Origin: Mycolicibacterium sp. P9-64
Lineage (GTDB): Bacteria > Actinomycetota > Actinomycetes > Mycobacteriales > Mycobacteriaceae
Length of the DNA: 64,000 nt
Direction: 5' to 3'
NCBI RefSeq assembly: GCF_008329605.1
Contig: NZ_NPKO01000002.1
Span: forward strand, 434,001 to 498,000
Part shown: positions 28,271 through 37,591 of the stretch, one piece after another
Position numbering within the stretch: the stretch's first letter is position 1
Layout: each line of letters opens with the position of its first letter
Made by a program: the position numbers and the translations under genes
The notes under the pieces: model-generated
What the model saw: the letters and a program-made list of their open reading frames with translations, nothing else
Database searches by the model: none
Told to the model about the DNA's origin: nothing

Positions 28271-29958
28271 CGTCGGGTCGGCGTCGCACTTCCGCGGATG
28301 GCGTTGTCACTCGGCGTGAGAATTCCGAAGTGGTCGTCGCTTCCCTTCTTGGCTCGTATTCGCCGGTCGTGCTCGACCTTCGGGACTGGCCGTGTGACGT
28401 GGTGCTACGGGTGCAGCTTGCCGACGCAATTGAGGCTCTCACTGGAGTGAACGGAACTTGGAAGAGTGCCTACACGGCGCGAGGGAACTACGTTCACATC
28501 AAGGAGTTCGCGCGGTGGTGTGGCGACAACAATGTGCGAGAGTTGATCGAGCTGAGTCCGAATCGCTGGAATACCTACCTGCTTCACCTGGCAAAGAGCA
28601 CTGCGAAGAACAACAGCCGGCGCAGGCACTTGGGCGCGGTGAGGCAGGTGCTCCGGCGCTACCTACATCGACTCCACCCCGACTTGCCGAGAAGTTTGAA
28701 CCGGCGGCTTCCTCGGAGGGATGTCGATGAGTCTCAGCCCCTTGACATCGATGTATATGACGCGATTCTCGAAGCGGCGACGGCCGCCGTCAATGTCGAG
28801 TATCGGCGCATTCGCCCTAACTTGCTGTTACTGAAACAAGCAGACACAGAGGAGCTGTCACCTCAGAGGCGAGCCCAGGCAGACGCTCTTCGGGAACTGG
28901 CTGGGACGGGTGCACCACAAACTGATGCTGGACGCAGTGCGCTGGGGATTACAGTTCGCGACAAGAGGTCCTCAGGAGTCGCGAAAGGGCGACCCATGCT
29001 GTTCGTCAGCTACGAGGGTGCGGTGGCTATCGCCGTGCTCATCGCCTGCTTAGAGGGTGTCAACTTCACGCAGATCAACGAGCGGAAAGTGCCCTCGGGT
29101 GCTCCGGGACTCGGTACTGCGGAGGACGTACTGACTGTGGAGGACGAGAAGCGACGTCGGCGCAGCGACCAGTACGACGCGCATGCGATTCCGAAGAATG
29201 CGCGCCGCGCGATGATGAAAATCGTCGAGATGACCCAGCCCGCCCGTAATTATCTAGCAGCGCATGATCTTCCGGGAGCCGACCGTGTCATCGTCTATTG
29301 GCCGGCGAGGGGCGGAGGAGCCACACCTCAGGTTGGCCTACGGCCCACGGAAGTTTACAAGAGTTACAGGCTCGGATGGTGGCCAAACGCGGACGTGCTG
29401 GTCTCGTTCCAGCGAATCCGCAAAACGGTGCGCGTTCTCATTGACCGCACACCCCAAGGACATTCGCGAGCGACGTGGTCCACCCTCTACGTCGCAGCAT
29501 CAGAAGTCGAACGAGAACGTCTGATGGCCGAGGCCGTTGAGACAGGGCTGTGGGCGGTCATCGAGAATGCCGAGGCCCATCTCAAGATGAGATTCGAACG
29601 TGCCGTCACGCCGACCGACACCGACACAACGATTGGTGGCTGCGTCGATTTCGAGCACCACCCCTCGACTGGAGAGCCTTGCGGCGACGATTTTCTGTTG
29701 TGCCTGCGATGCACCCATGCCTTCGCCACACCTCGCCACCTTCCCCGGCTCATAGAGTTGCGCCATCAATTGGAGGCCATAGCCTCCACCGACGGACCCG
29801 ACTGGACCGACTTCCGCGCCATGGCTTACGGATGCCTTCTTGCCCTCATCGAGGACCGAACGCTGATCACCGCGTACGAATATCGTGCCGCCGAAGATGC
29901 CGTCACCGATGAGGACCGAACGGAGATCAACTTGCTCTTAAATGGGAAGTACGTGTGA
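28267..29958 (+). CDS. Large recombinase-like protein (second of three)
   Basis: 563 aa, overlapping its neighbours by 4 bp on each side. SAM-like N-terminus (GNYVHIKEFARWCGDNNVRELIEL). A degenerate catalytic pattern is visible (FQRIRKTVRV, then QGHSRATWSTLYVA where Tyr could be the nucleophile), but a canonical R-H-R set is not clear. A Cys/His-rich segment follows (FEHHPSTGEPCGDDFLLCLRCTHAF). It resembles the middle protein of trio-type recombinase modules, which may be structural rather than catalytic. Function is inferred from operon position. Confidence 0.65.
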   Translation: MTSGRRRTSADGVVTRRENSEVVVASLLGSYSPVVLDLRDWPCDVVLRVQLADAIEALTGVNGTWKSAYTARGNYVHIKEFARWCGDNNVRELIELSPNRWNTYLLHLAKSTAKNNSRRRHLGAVRQVLRRYLHRLHPDLPRSLNRRLPRRDVDESQPLDIDVYDAILEAATAAVNVEYRRIRPNLLLLKQADTEELSPQRRAQADALRELAGTGAPQTDAGRSALGITVRDKRSSGVAKGRPMLFVSYEGAVAIAVLIACLEGVNFTQINERKVPSGAPGLGTAEDVLTVEDEKRRRRSDQYDAHAIPKNARRAMMKIVEMTQPARNYLAAHDLPGADRVIVYWPARGGGATPQVGLRPTEVYKSYRLGWWPNADVLVSFQRIRKTVRVLIDRTPQGHSRATWSTLYVAASEVERERLMAEAVETGLWAVIENAEAHLKMRFERAVTPTDTDTTIGGCVDFEHHPSTGEPCGDDFLLCLRCTHAFATPRHLPRLIELRHQLEAIASTDGPDWTDFRAMAYGCLLALIEDRTLITAYEYRAAEDAVTDEDRTEINLLLNGKYV

Positions 29959-32225
29959 GAAAATCCATAGCGGCAGCGATTGATCTTGCCGTTCCAGGTG
30001 ACGACCTTGAAACGGTCGATTGGACTGCTGTCGAATCCGGACCTGTGGTCGTGCACGAACTACGACTGAAACGCCCTGATCTCCAAATGAGCATGTTCCC
30101 GGAGCACACCTGGTCTCTTCGGCCGATGGATGCGCCACGCGGGGACCTGCAGAACCTACGATGGCTACCCGGCGACCGCCAACAGCGCTTCCAAATCCCT
30201 TCGCATCTTGTCAGATCCTTCAAACGAATAATGTGGCTGTTCATCAACAAGCCGACGCCGGTGTCACATCTTGCGGGCAGCAGCGCTCGGCAATGGCCAG
30301 GGGTGTCGTCGGTCGCCCAGCGCTTTGGAGCTTTGCGCCACTTCGGCCGCTACCTCGGCGAGCAGGACATCGCTCAACTATGCGATGTCACCGTTGACCT
30401 TCTCGACGACTATGCCACCGAGTTGCTTGCTGAGGAATCCCGGTCCAGCCGGTCCTCAATGGAGCAACACTTGGGTTACATCGGCGCCATAGCGCATCTT
30501 GCTATCTATCTGCCGGAAGCCGACTGCATGGTCGAGCCGACTTGGTTCGCGAAGCAGCTCAGCAAACGTGCCCATGATCGGGCCGCCGACAATAGCAAAG
30601 CGATCATCCACCCCGATACCTTCGCACCGCTTCTCTGGTGGTCTCAACAAATTGTCCAATGCGCCCCTGACATTGTCGCTGCTGTGGCATGGGTAGGCGC
30701 AGCCACAAGCCGCCCTGAGCCTCGGCAGTGTTCCTCGGCGGCGCTCGATGCTGTGGGGGAATTGGTGGCGTCTCGCGGCGGGGTGCTCCCCGTGAGTCGA
30801 TATGGGCACGTCGCCGCGCAGTACCTGATTGCCCACTGGGGCGGAGGGATCCACACAAATGACTTTCGACGTTGGCGCCAACTCCGCGGCGGCGCGTACT
30901 CGCTTAATTCGGCTCTCCCGCAACCAATTCCGATTTCAGTCACGTGCACTATCGAAGGACGTCCGTGGTTGCCGTTTCTTGACTACAGAGACATCCGCGA
31001 CGGCAGATTGCTGCGGATCCTGCAGGCGGCCGCGGCAGTGCTCATTTGCAGCTGCACCGGAATGCGAGGAGAGGAATGCAGGAGACTTCCGCGCGGCGCA
31101 CTGCGGACGGTACCTCGTCCTGACGGCGCCCTCTCCTTTCGGATCGACGGGCGAATGTATAAAGCCGTCCGTGATGACAATGACCAGCAAGACCCCGACG
31201 GAAAGCGGTGGGTGTGGGCAACGATCAAACCCGGGGCGGACGCGATCGTGGCACTCGAAAGCCTTGCTGCCGCGACAGGATCCGATCGATTGATCGGCCA
31301 CCCTAACACGCGCAATTCGCCTAAACGCCTGATGGAGGGCGATCGAGACTTGACCAATGCGTCGACGGTGCGATGGATCGAGGAACTCATTGAATACGCA
31401 AACGGCTTGATGGTCGCGCTTGACCTCCATCCGAGCCGCAGCATCTCGGTAGACCCGAGCGGAAAGGTCACCCTCGACCGTTTCCGACGCAGTGTCGCTT
31501 GGCACATTGTCAATCGACCAGAAGGACTTCTTGCAGCAGGCGTCCAGTTCGGCCACTTGAGGTCGACGACCACCGACGGGTACGGATCCACGATGAGTTC
31601 CGGCATCGCCGCGACCATGGACCAAGAACGCACAAACGCCTTGTACAACACGCTTCAAGACCACGCGAATGCCGCCAAAACTGGAATGAGAGTATCCGGA
31701 CCCGCGGCAAAACGGCTTGGCAATGCGTTAAATCGGTTCGCCTCCAACGAATTCCCCGGAACCTATGTTGATCTGACGAAGAAGGAAGAGCGCCAACTAC
31801 GAAGCGACCCGGACATGGTTGTGCGGGACAATCCTGGCCATGCATGCCTCTGCCTCGCTGACCCGATGAAGCCGGCGACGATGGCGTGCTCCAGGGAAAA
31901 TGACGGAGAACCAAATCGGAACGACTGCAAGACCTATTGCGGCAGCAGGGTTTACACCGATGCCACAGTCGCTGGAGACCGAGAAGAGGCTGCTCAACTC
32001 CGAGCGCGGTTGGATAACGTCAATCCGATTCTGGCGGCGCGGATCAACAACCGGATCAAGCACCTCGAAGTGCATATCGCAGAACACGAAGCCAAGGCTT
32101 TGCCGCTGCTCACCATCATGACCGCGGAGCAAGCCAAAGCTGGCTCCGGTTCCGGAAAAATCAGGCCTCAGAATTCAGGGGCGTCGGACGCAACAGATGT
32201 TCCCGAAGAGGGCGATCTGGCATGA
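29955..32225 (+). CDS. Tyrosine recombinase/integrase (third of three)
   Basis: 756 aa. The catalytic domain shows SCTGMRGEECRRL (first Arg), DRFRRSVAW (second Arg) and QFGHLRSTTTDGYGS with the nucleophile Tyr. The C-terminal extension is Cys-rich (CLCLADP, MACSREN, CKTYCGS) and ends in a helical segment rich in charged residues. It overlaps the second recombinase and the coiled-coil gene by 4 bp each. The size and order match the large TnpB-like member of Tn554-type or recombinase-trio elements. Element-specific integration is the likely role. Confidence 0.85.
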   Translation: MRKSIAAAIDLAVPGDDLETVDWTAVESGPVVVHELRLKRPDLQMSMFPEHTWSLRPMDAPRGDLQNLRWLPGDRQQRFQIPSHLVRSFKRIMWLFINKPTPVSHLAGSSARQWPGVSSVAQRFGALRHFGRYLGEQDIAQLCDVTVDLLDDYATELLAEESRSSRSSMEQHLGYIGAIAHLAIYLPEADCMVEPTWFAKQLSKRAHDRAADNSKAIIHPDTFAPLLWWSQQIVQCAPDIVAAVAWVGAATSRPEPRQCSSAALDAVGELVASRGGVLPVSRYGHVAAQYLIAHWGGGIHTNDFRRWRQLRGGAYSLNSALPQPIPISVTCTIEGRPWLPFLDYRDIRDGRLLRILQAAAAVLICSCTGMRGEECRRLPRGALRTVPRPDGALSFRIDGRMYKAVRDDNDQQDPDGKRWVWATIKPGADAIVALESLAAATGSDRLIGHPNTRNSPKRLMEGDRDLTNASTVRWIEELIEYANGLMVALDLHPSRSISVDPSGKVTLDRFRRSVAWHIVNRPEGLLAAGVQFGHLRSTTTDGYGSTMSSGIAATMDQERTNALYNTLQDHANAAKTGMRVSGPAAKRLGNALNRFASNEFPGTYVDLTKKEERQLRSDPDMVVRDNPGHACLCLADPMKPATMACSRENDGEPNRNDCKTYCGSRVYTDATVAGDREEAAQLRARLDNVNPILAARINNRIKHLEVHIAEHEAKALPLLTIMTAEQAKAGSGSGKIRPQNSGASDATDVPEEGDLA

Positions 32226-32743
32226 CATGCGGCACTGAGATGCCAGTGGCGCAGCGTGATTGGCCTCCGACCGACGAAGACATAAATGCGGAACGCAACC
32301 CTACGCGGAAGGCCGTCCTGGTCGCGATGCGCAGTCTACTCACGGGTGAACCCGCCCCCAAGCCGGTTAATCGGGGCAAGCGAAGTGTCGTCGCACTTGC
32401 CAATGAGTCAGGTGTCGGGCGCACTCGGCTTGTGCGCGGCGCGCTCAGCGATCTGGCGGACTGGATGGACAGGGCGGCAGCCAAGCAGGACGAAGTTGTC
32501 ACCCCGCAAGAGCACCAATGGAACAAGAAACTTCAGGTGATGCACGAACGTGCGCTCGATGCCGAGCGCAAATACCAGGAGGCACGGGACAAGCGGAAGG
32601 ACCTCGAAGCTGTCGTTCAGGCTCTGGCCGAACAACTTCAAGTCAGCATTCGCGATCGGGCTCGGCTTCAGGCAAAGCTCGACCGACTGTCGAGGCGCTC
32701 AACTGGTGTTGCGGTGGTCCCTGGCCCCCGTGACTTGGTCTAA
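32222..32743 (+). CDS. Small coiled-coil accessory protein of the recombinase module (TnpC-like)
   Basis: 173 aa, starting within the third recombinase's stop (ATGA). After an N-terminal block with a putative helix-turn-helix (VALANESGVGRTRLVRGALSDL), residues of about 100-155 form a heptad-like coiled coil (MHERALDAERKYQEARDKRK). In Tn554-like modules the small third/fourth protein plays an accessory or orientation role. That assignment is by analogy of position and architecture. Confidence 0.65.
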   Translation: MTCGTEMPVAQRDWPPTDEDINAERNPTRKAVLVAMRSLLTGEPAPKPVNRGKRSVVALANESGVGRTRLVRGALSDLADWMDRAAAKQDEVVTPQEHQWNKKLQVMHERALDAERKYQEARDKRKDLEAVVQALAEQLQVSIRDRARLQAKLDRLSRRSTGVAVVPGPRDLV

Positions 32744-32787
32744 TCCACTTCGACGGTAGGTTCAGTGGGATCGCCGACTCGCGGCAG

Positions 32788-32955
32788 TCACCCTTGCCGC
32801 CATTCCGAGACGATCACATGGAGCGCAGCGTCGAGTTCCCCTTCAGTCTCGACGTGGGCGACCGCTTCGGCCAAGGTACGGGCATCGCGCACCGCCTGAC
32901 CGTCGCCGACCAATCTCTCCAGCAGCGCATTCAGGTTTGGCAGGAGATCGCTCAT
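32788..32955 (-). CDS. Small hypothetical protein, 55 aa
   Basis: Reads MSDLLPNLNALLERLV and ends VIVSEWRQG. Mostly helical, acidic, with no signal or membrane segment. A longer start at 33021 would overlap the preceding gene by 14 bp. Taken with the 242-aa gene just upstream on the same strand, it may be a two-gene cargo unit. No family recognised. Confidence 0.5.
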   Translation of the reverse strand: MSDLLPNLNALLERLVGDGQAVRDARTLAEAVAHVETEGELDAALHVIVSEWRQG

Positions 32956-33007
32956 GGAATAGCCCGAACGATCACACGTCGCAGCTTTGCGAACACGTCG
33001 GTGCGGC

Positions 33008-33736
33008 TCAGGATGTCTCACGCTCCTGTTGTTCCCCCTCCGTCGCCGAGACCGGCTTGCCGGTGACCGCCACGCGCGGTGCCGGGTGGACTCGACCTAC
33101 GGTCGGGGTGACCACCACTACAGGGGTATCGGCGGGGGCAGCGATGGGCATCCATCGGACGCCGCGTCTGACCCATTTCTCGTACTGGGCGCGCGCGGCC
33201 GCCATCGATACCTCGAACGGCGGCCAGACATGGCCTTCGTCGAGCGGTGCACTCACCCAGATGTGCGTCACCGCGCTCTCGGTCAACTGGTCATAGTCCC
33301 ACGTCAGCTCACACAATGTGAGGTCGTCGTCGAACAGCAGGAATTCGGTGTCCTGTCGGCGGTAGGCCGATCGTCGATCGTTGGTGGGTTCCATCTCCTC
33401 ATGGTGCGCAACGAGATTGAGCTTGCCGCGGCAATTCACTTCTGGCCACGCGTACGGCTTACGGGCGAGGTGCCGTGGTGGGTGCTTGCCGGGGGTGCTC
33501 ATCCACACGTCGATGGACGCCGCGAGCGTCGCCGCGATGTGGTGACCGCGCGCCAAGGGTGTCAGCGCTGTGCGCATGTGAGCGTTGTGGCCGGCAGCAT
33601 AGACATCCCACTCATCGACCGAGGCCAGCAACAGTGCACCGATACCGACGGAGAGCTGGCGCATCATGTTTCTGGCGTCGCGGCGGGTGACAAACGCCTT
33701 ACCCGGCCGCGGTGCCTGTGAATCCGGTGCGGTCAC
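33008..33736 (-). CDS. Hypothetical protein, about 242 aa
   Basis: GTG at 33736 follows a GGGGGG run that could be the ribosome site. A GTG at 33751 is also open. The protein is soluble, Trp- and His-rich (GHNAHMRTAL, HHEEMEP, KWVRRGVRWMP), with a Pro/Val-rich, disordered C-terminus (APADTPVVVVTPTVGRVHPAP). No motif I recognise. It is transcribed away from the XRE-ImmA/IrrE gene at 34054, with about 310 bp between them, and is followed by the 55-aa gene. Codon choice supports a real gene. Confidence 0.6.
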   Translation of the reverse strand: MTAPDSQAPRPGKAFVTRRDARNMMRQLSVGIGALLLASVDEWDVYAAGHNAHMRTALTPLARGHHIAATLAASIDVWMSTPGKHPPRHLARKPYAWPEVNCRGKLNLVAHHEEMEPTNDRRSAYRRQDTEFLLFDDDLTLCELTWDYDQLTESAVTHIWVSAPLDEGHVWPPFEVSMAAARAQYEKWVRRGVRWMPIAAPADTPVVVVTPTVGRVHPAPRVAVTGKPVSATEGEQQERETS

Positions 33737-34053
33737 AGTCAATCCCCCCACATGTACTGAAATATTGCCTAGAATCTTGCAGACCGTGGGAAGGTTTCAC
33801 GCGACAACACGCTCTGGCGTGTCGTTCTTGGTGGGGATGGTGACGCGATGGGTTGGTAGGGACAGCGGCCACCGGTGGAGGCGAGCGTCCACGGCGATAT
33901 GACAGGGCGGGCCGGGGCGAATACATTGCTGTATCCCAAGCCGATATCGCGAACAACACGAATTGGGCAGCTCTCGGAACGGGGTTTCTGCGGGGCCGGG
34001 GCTCAGGTGCACGCTAGGGTGGGCGAAATCCGCCTGGCACGTTAGACGGAGGC
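33737..34053. other. Divergent intergenic region
   Basis: About 317 bp between the minus-strand hypothetical gene and the XRE-ImmA/IrrE gene. The only symmetric site noticed is ATACA-TTGC-TGTAT at 33921-33934, a possible binding site for the XRE protein. No open frame with coding character was seen. Confidence 0.4.
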
Positions 34054-35169
34054 ATGGTGTCGCAGTCCAGCGGGATTGACATTGCTGAGGCCAACAGCGT
34101 GATGGTGCAGTTGATGCGCCTGTCACGAGGATGGCCCATGAAGCGCTTGGCTGAACTCGCTGGCGTCCACGCCTCCCACGTCACTCGGGTGGAGGCCGGC
34201 CGACTTTCACTGGCCGGCAAACCACTGCGTGACTATGCCCAGGCGCTGAGCTGCCGCCCTGAACTCTTGTGCGTCCCTTACCGGCGAACACCGGCCGAAG
34301 GGAACAACTTCCGCGCCAACGCCAGCGCCGCGGAATGGAAACGCGACCGAGTCCTTGCCAACGCCAACATCGCCGCCATGCGCATCGGCCGCATCGTCGA
34401 GAACATCGACCTCGACCCGGCGATCTCCTTGCCGACACTCGAACCGGACGACTATGCGGCCGAGTTCGGCGAGATCACTGTCGCCCAAGTGCTTCGCCGA
34501 TACTGGCGCCTGTCTGGACCGATCACCGACCTGACCGGGTTGCTGGAGAGCGCCGGTGTGTTTGTTGTCGCTGAACTCTTCACCGACAAGGATGTCGACG
34601 CAGTGAGCTTGCGCTCCAATGAATTTCACCCTCACGTCATCTACATCAACCGGGCGCTGCCCGCCGACCGTTTCCGTCTGACCCTGGCCCATGAGCTCGG
34701 CCACCTGGTGATGGATGCGATGACGCTCGCGCATCCGAAGGAAGTGGAGCGGCGCGCGACGTCTTTCGCCGCAGAGTTCCTCGCTCCCTATCCGGATATC
34801 GAGCACGACTTGGCGCGAGTGTCGCCTCGCACCGCTCACGAACTCGATGAGCTGAGGATGCGTTGGGGCGTCAGCGCTCCTTCGTTCATAGTGCGCGCCC
34901 ACGACCGCGGCCACTTGTCGGACTATCACTACCGCACCATGTTTCGGATACTCAACGAAACCGGACGGGTCTACGGTGACCGCCCCGGCGTCGACCGCGA
35001 AGAGCCTCGCCTTGTCGGCCACATTCTCGACGAGCTCACCGAAGCCGGCTTCAAAGAGAGTGACCTGGATGCCATCACCCTGTTGACCAATGACGAGCGC
35101 ACGGAGATGTTCGGTACTGCACGGCGACCAACCAGAGAGCCGACACCCCGAAAGCTGAGCCTGGTGTAA
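34054..35169 (+). CDS. XRE helix-turn-helix / ImmA-IrrE metallopeptidase fusion
   Basis: 371 aa. The N-terminal HTH (WPMKRLAELAGVHASHVTRVEAGRLSL, about 25-55) is followed by a zincin domain with LAHELGHLVMDAM (HExxH-type HELGH) and a downstream Glu-containing helix (ERRATSFAAEFLAPY). Such proteins sense stress or element state and cleave a partner repressor, as ImmA does in ICEBs1 and IrrE in Deinococcus. In this island it may control excision or the defence cargo. The start codon is very close to CGGAGG, so leaderless or later initiation is possible. Confidence 0.88.
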   Translation: MVSQSSGIDIAEANSVMVQLMRLSRGWPMKRLAELAGVHASHVTRVEAGRLSLAGKPLRDYAQALSCRPELLCVPYRRTPAEGNNFRANASAAEWKRDRVLANANIAAMRIGRIVENIDLDPAISLPTLEPDDYAAEFGEITVAQVLRRYWRLSGPITDLTGLLESAGVFVVAELFTDKDVDAVSLRSNEFHPHVIYINRALPADRFRLTLAHELGHLVMDAMTLAHPKEVERRATSFAAEFLAPYPDIEHDLARVSPRTAHELDELRMRWGVSAPSFIVRAHDRGHLSDYHYRTMFRILNETGRVYGDRPGVDREEPRLVGHILDELTEAGFKESDLDAITLLTNDERTEMFGTARRPTREPTPRKLSLV

Positions 35170-35181
35170 ACGGCCGCGCTC

Positions 35182-35502
35182 ATGGCGGCGACCTGGAACC
35201 GAACGCCGATCAGAGACGAACAATGGCGTCCGCTTCCCCACACCACCAAGCAGATGCTGTCCGACGAGCAGGACACCGCCGCCGGTGGGCGAGAACAACG
35301 CATAGTCATTGGCGACACACCTGCGCTGGGTCGGGTTGTTCTGCAAGTCAAGTTCAAGCGGATCTATGCCGAACTACGCTGGCAGCGCAACAATCAGGGA
35401 TACAGTCGTTACCTGGGGCAAGTCGCTGCACGCAGCCGGGCCGAAAACCTCTCTGCTGCCTGGCAACTCGCGAAGAGTGTCGGCCTGGTAGCGCCCAACT
35501 GA
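35182..35502 (+). CDS. Hypothetical protein, 106 aa
   Basis: Begins 12 bp after the XRE-ImmA/IrrE stop. The basic, Gln/Arg-rich C-terminus (QVKFKRIYAELRWQRNNQG, RSRAENLSAAWQLAKSVG) looks like a folded helical protein. It is probably co-transcribed with the metallopeptidase and could be its partner or substrate, but no family is recognised and no clear ribosome site is seen. Confidence 0.5.
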   Translation: MAATWNRTPIRDEQWRPLPHTTKQMLSDEQDTAAGGREQRIVIGDTPALGRVVLQVKFKRIYAELRWQRNNQGYSRYLGQVAARSRAENLSAAWQLAKSVGLVAPN

Positions 35503-35559
35503 ATGAGGCCGAGCGCGGGCCGTGTCCAAACTCGCATCTCGTCTGCTTCCCGTAGGAGG

Positions 35560-36318
35560 TCAGACGATCAGGAGAGCATCGGCGAGAGAATCGGAAACGC
35601 TGTCGATTGCACCGGAGGCCATGGCAAGCTGCTTCAAGTTGACCCACATCAGATGACGTACTTCATTCTCGGACAGTCGCCAGATTCGGGCGAGTCGGCT
35701 CTCGAGGGGCCCTGTTTCACCTGGCAACCGTGCGTGGACCTGACGCGCAGGATAGTCGGTCTCAGGGAGGACTCGGTCGCGCGGAATCGTGATGAGAAGT
35801 TCGTCGCTCATCGCATTGTTCACCGAGAAGTAGGCGCCGAGCGCGACGGCCCGGTTGACGTCGTCGGGTGTGCCTAGGAACCAGTGAAGAATTATGCCGG
35901 GGTGGGGGTAACGACCTACTAGGTTAACGACTTCGCTTGTGCGTCCGGTGGAATGGATGGAGATGATGACAGGCCTGCCGGTACACGCTTCTAGAACATC
36001 GGCCAGTATCTGCTCCTGCTCGCCCCGGGGGCCACGTTTGTCCAACCCGACCTCTCCGATGAGAGCGAACTGCGGAAGTAACTGCCGGAAAGAGTCTGGA
36101 TCGTAGTCCGCGCGAGAGGATGCGACCCCGGGATGGACTCCCAGACCCCATGTGAGGGTCGGATCGGTGCGACTCGCCACTTCTTTTGCCTCCGAGAGAC
36201 TTCGAGTGACTGCGAAGACGTGTGAGTTGCCCAGGGTCGCGAGTTGATTGCGGGTCACGTCCGGTGCGACGTGGGCGTGACAGTCCAGTCGTGGAAGTTC
36301 GGCATGGTCTGTGGTCAT
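35560..36318 (-). CDS. qatD: QatD: TatD-family metal-dependent nuclease of the Qat defence system
   Basis: 252-aa TIM-barrel hydrolase. Metal ligands are in LDCHAHV (HxH), IGEVGLD (Glu), ISIHSTGR (His), ILHWFLG (His) and LPETDYP (Asp), the TatD order. It is the last gene of the minus-strand Qat operon and overlaps qatC by 4 bp. TatD proteins degrade DNA. QatABCD has been described as an anti-phage system in which all four genes are needed. The order QatA-B-C-D is intact here. Confidence 0.9.
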   Translation of the reverse strand: MTTDHAELPRLDCHAHVAPDVTRNQLATLGNSHVFAVTRSLSEAKEVASRTDPTLTWGLGVHPGVASSRADYDPDSFRQLLPQFALIGEVGLDKRGPRGEQEQILADVLEACTGRPVIISIHSTGRTSEVVNLVGRYPHPGIILHWFLGTPDDVNRAVALGAYFSVNNAMSDELLITIPRDRVLPETDYPARQVHARLPGETGPLESRLARIWRLSENEVRHLMWVNLKQLAMASGAIDSVSDSLADALLIV

Positions 36319-37589
36319 GGAAGTTCCAGGAGCGCTAGTTCATCGAGACCGCGTTGTACTAGGTCCTCGACACGGTCGAGGTCGTAGTAAGGCGGCCAAG
36401 TTCCGGAGTCGATGGCGTCCACGTCGACGCCGGCTTCAATCGCGTATCGAACAGCTTCGATGTCTCCTCGCCGAGCGTCGATGAGATCGCTGAGATGTGT
36501 TCCGGTGATGGCTTGAAAGAGGTACGGCGACTGGTCGTCTACGCGCGCTTTGACGAACGTCGCGCGACGCACCATGCACGGAACGCACAGTCCGCAATTG
36601 AGATTCGGCGATCCAGAGAACCAATTCCCGCCGAGCTTGCTGCAGGAAAGCGTCGCTGCTGCTGCGGCCTCCCAGCCGGCCGGTGGGCGGAGATCGCGAA
36701 TCGTCTCCATTGCCTCACCTTTGGTCATCCACTCGAACGGGTTCGAGATGGTGATATCGACGTTGAGTGCGCCAAGGATTTCCGCGACTCGGCGGAACGT
36801 CTCAGGGTGCGTGGAACGTGTCGATAGTGCGCCGCCACGATTGGGACGCAATGGCAGGTTGATTCCCGTGTAGCCATTTTCGGGAACGATGACGCTCTTC
36901 GCACCGGTGCTATCGGCGATCGCGACTCCCAGGCTAAGGAACATGAAAGCGCGGCTGCGACTGCTTGGTTCCTTGCGCCTGCTCGCCTGGGTGAGTTCGA
37001 ATCTCGTGTAAGTGGGTACAGGAGTATAGGATTGAGCAAGCCAGGACTCCACGACGGTCTGCGCCATTCGGATCGATGTTGCTGTGTCCTTATGCCCTAC
37101 GAAGGTCGGATGGGCGCCCGATGTGAGGAGCAAGATCGCGCCGAGGTACGAGTCGAGCCCGCCGCTGAGTAAGCTCACGGGGCCGTCGACTCCTGGCTGC
37201 GAGGACCTTTCGATGTTGACCTCGAGCGCATCGTTGACGGTGAGATTCCAATTGTCGCCGGTCAGCCAATGTAGGAGGCTAGCGGTGGTGTCGAGAAGGT
37301 CGTCGGTCCATGCGTCGCGCGCAAGGACAGCGACTTCGAGTGCTATGTCCCGGCTGAAACGGGACCCGCGCCTCAAACTGCGATCAGCCATGTAGGCGCT
37401 CGCAGCTACGTGGACAAGGTCTACCACCTGAAGGGACACATTCTTCAGGGGGGCCAAGCTCCAGGCCAGTTCCGACACAACGGACTTGGTGTGCCCCGGC
37501 TTCGCCGGCCACTTGAGCGTCGCATAGCCATCGATGTCTGCTCCCTTGTGTCCCTGAGCTCGCACAAAGAAGGCCCCAGACGCGGTCAT
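36315..37589 (-). CDS. qatC: QatC: QueC-like PP-loop enzyme of the Qat defence system
   Basis: 424 aa. PP-loop ATP-pyrophosphatase motif SLLSGGLDSYLGA (about 146-158) and a C-terminal zinc motif (CGLCVPCMVRR) place it in the QueC family, whose housekeeping member makes preQ0 nitrile. Start at 37589 (MTASGAFFV) is 2 bp after the qatB stop. The long N-terminal region and the ankyrin-like C-terminal tail (ARRGDIEAVRYAIEAGVDVDAID) go beyond standard QueC. In Qat systems it is proposed to carry out a nitrile- or deazaguanine-like modification. The substrate is not established. Confidence 0.9.
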   Translation of the reverse strand: MTASGAFFVRAQGHKGADIDGYATLKWPAKPGHTKSVVSELAWSLAPLKNVSLQVVDLVHVAASAYMADRSLRRGSRFSRDIALEVAVLARDAWTDDLLDTTASLLHWLTGDNWNLTVNDALEVNIERSSQPGVDGPVSLLSGGLDSYLGAILLLTSGAHPTFVGHKDTATSIRMAQTVVESWLAQSYTPVPTYTRFELTQASRRKEPSSRSRAFMFLSLGVAIADSTGAKSVIVPENGYTGINLPLRPNRGGALSTRSTHPETFRRVAEILGALNVDITISNPFEWMTKGEAMETIRDLRPPAGWEAAAAATLSCSKLGGNWFSGSPNLNCGLCVPCMVRRATFVKARVDDQSPYLFQAITGTHLSDLIDARRGDIEAVRYAIEAGVDVDAIDSGTWPPYYDLDRVEDLVQRGLDELALLELP

Positions 37590-37591
37590 GA

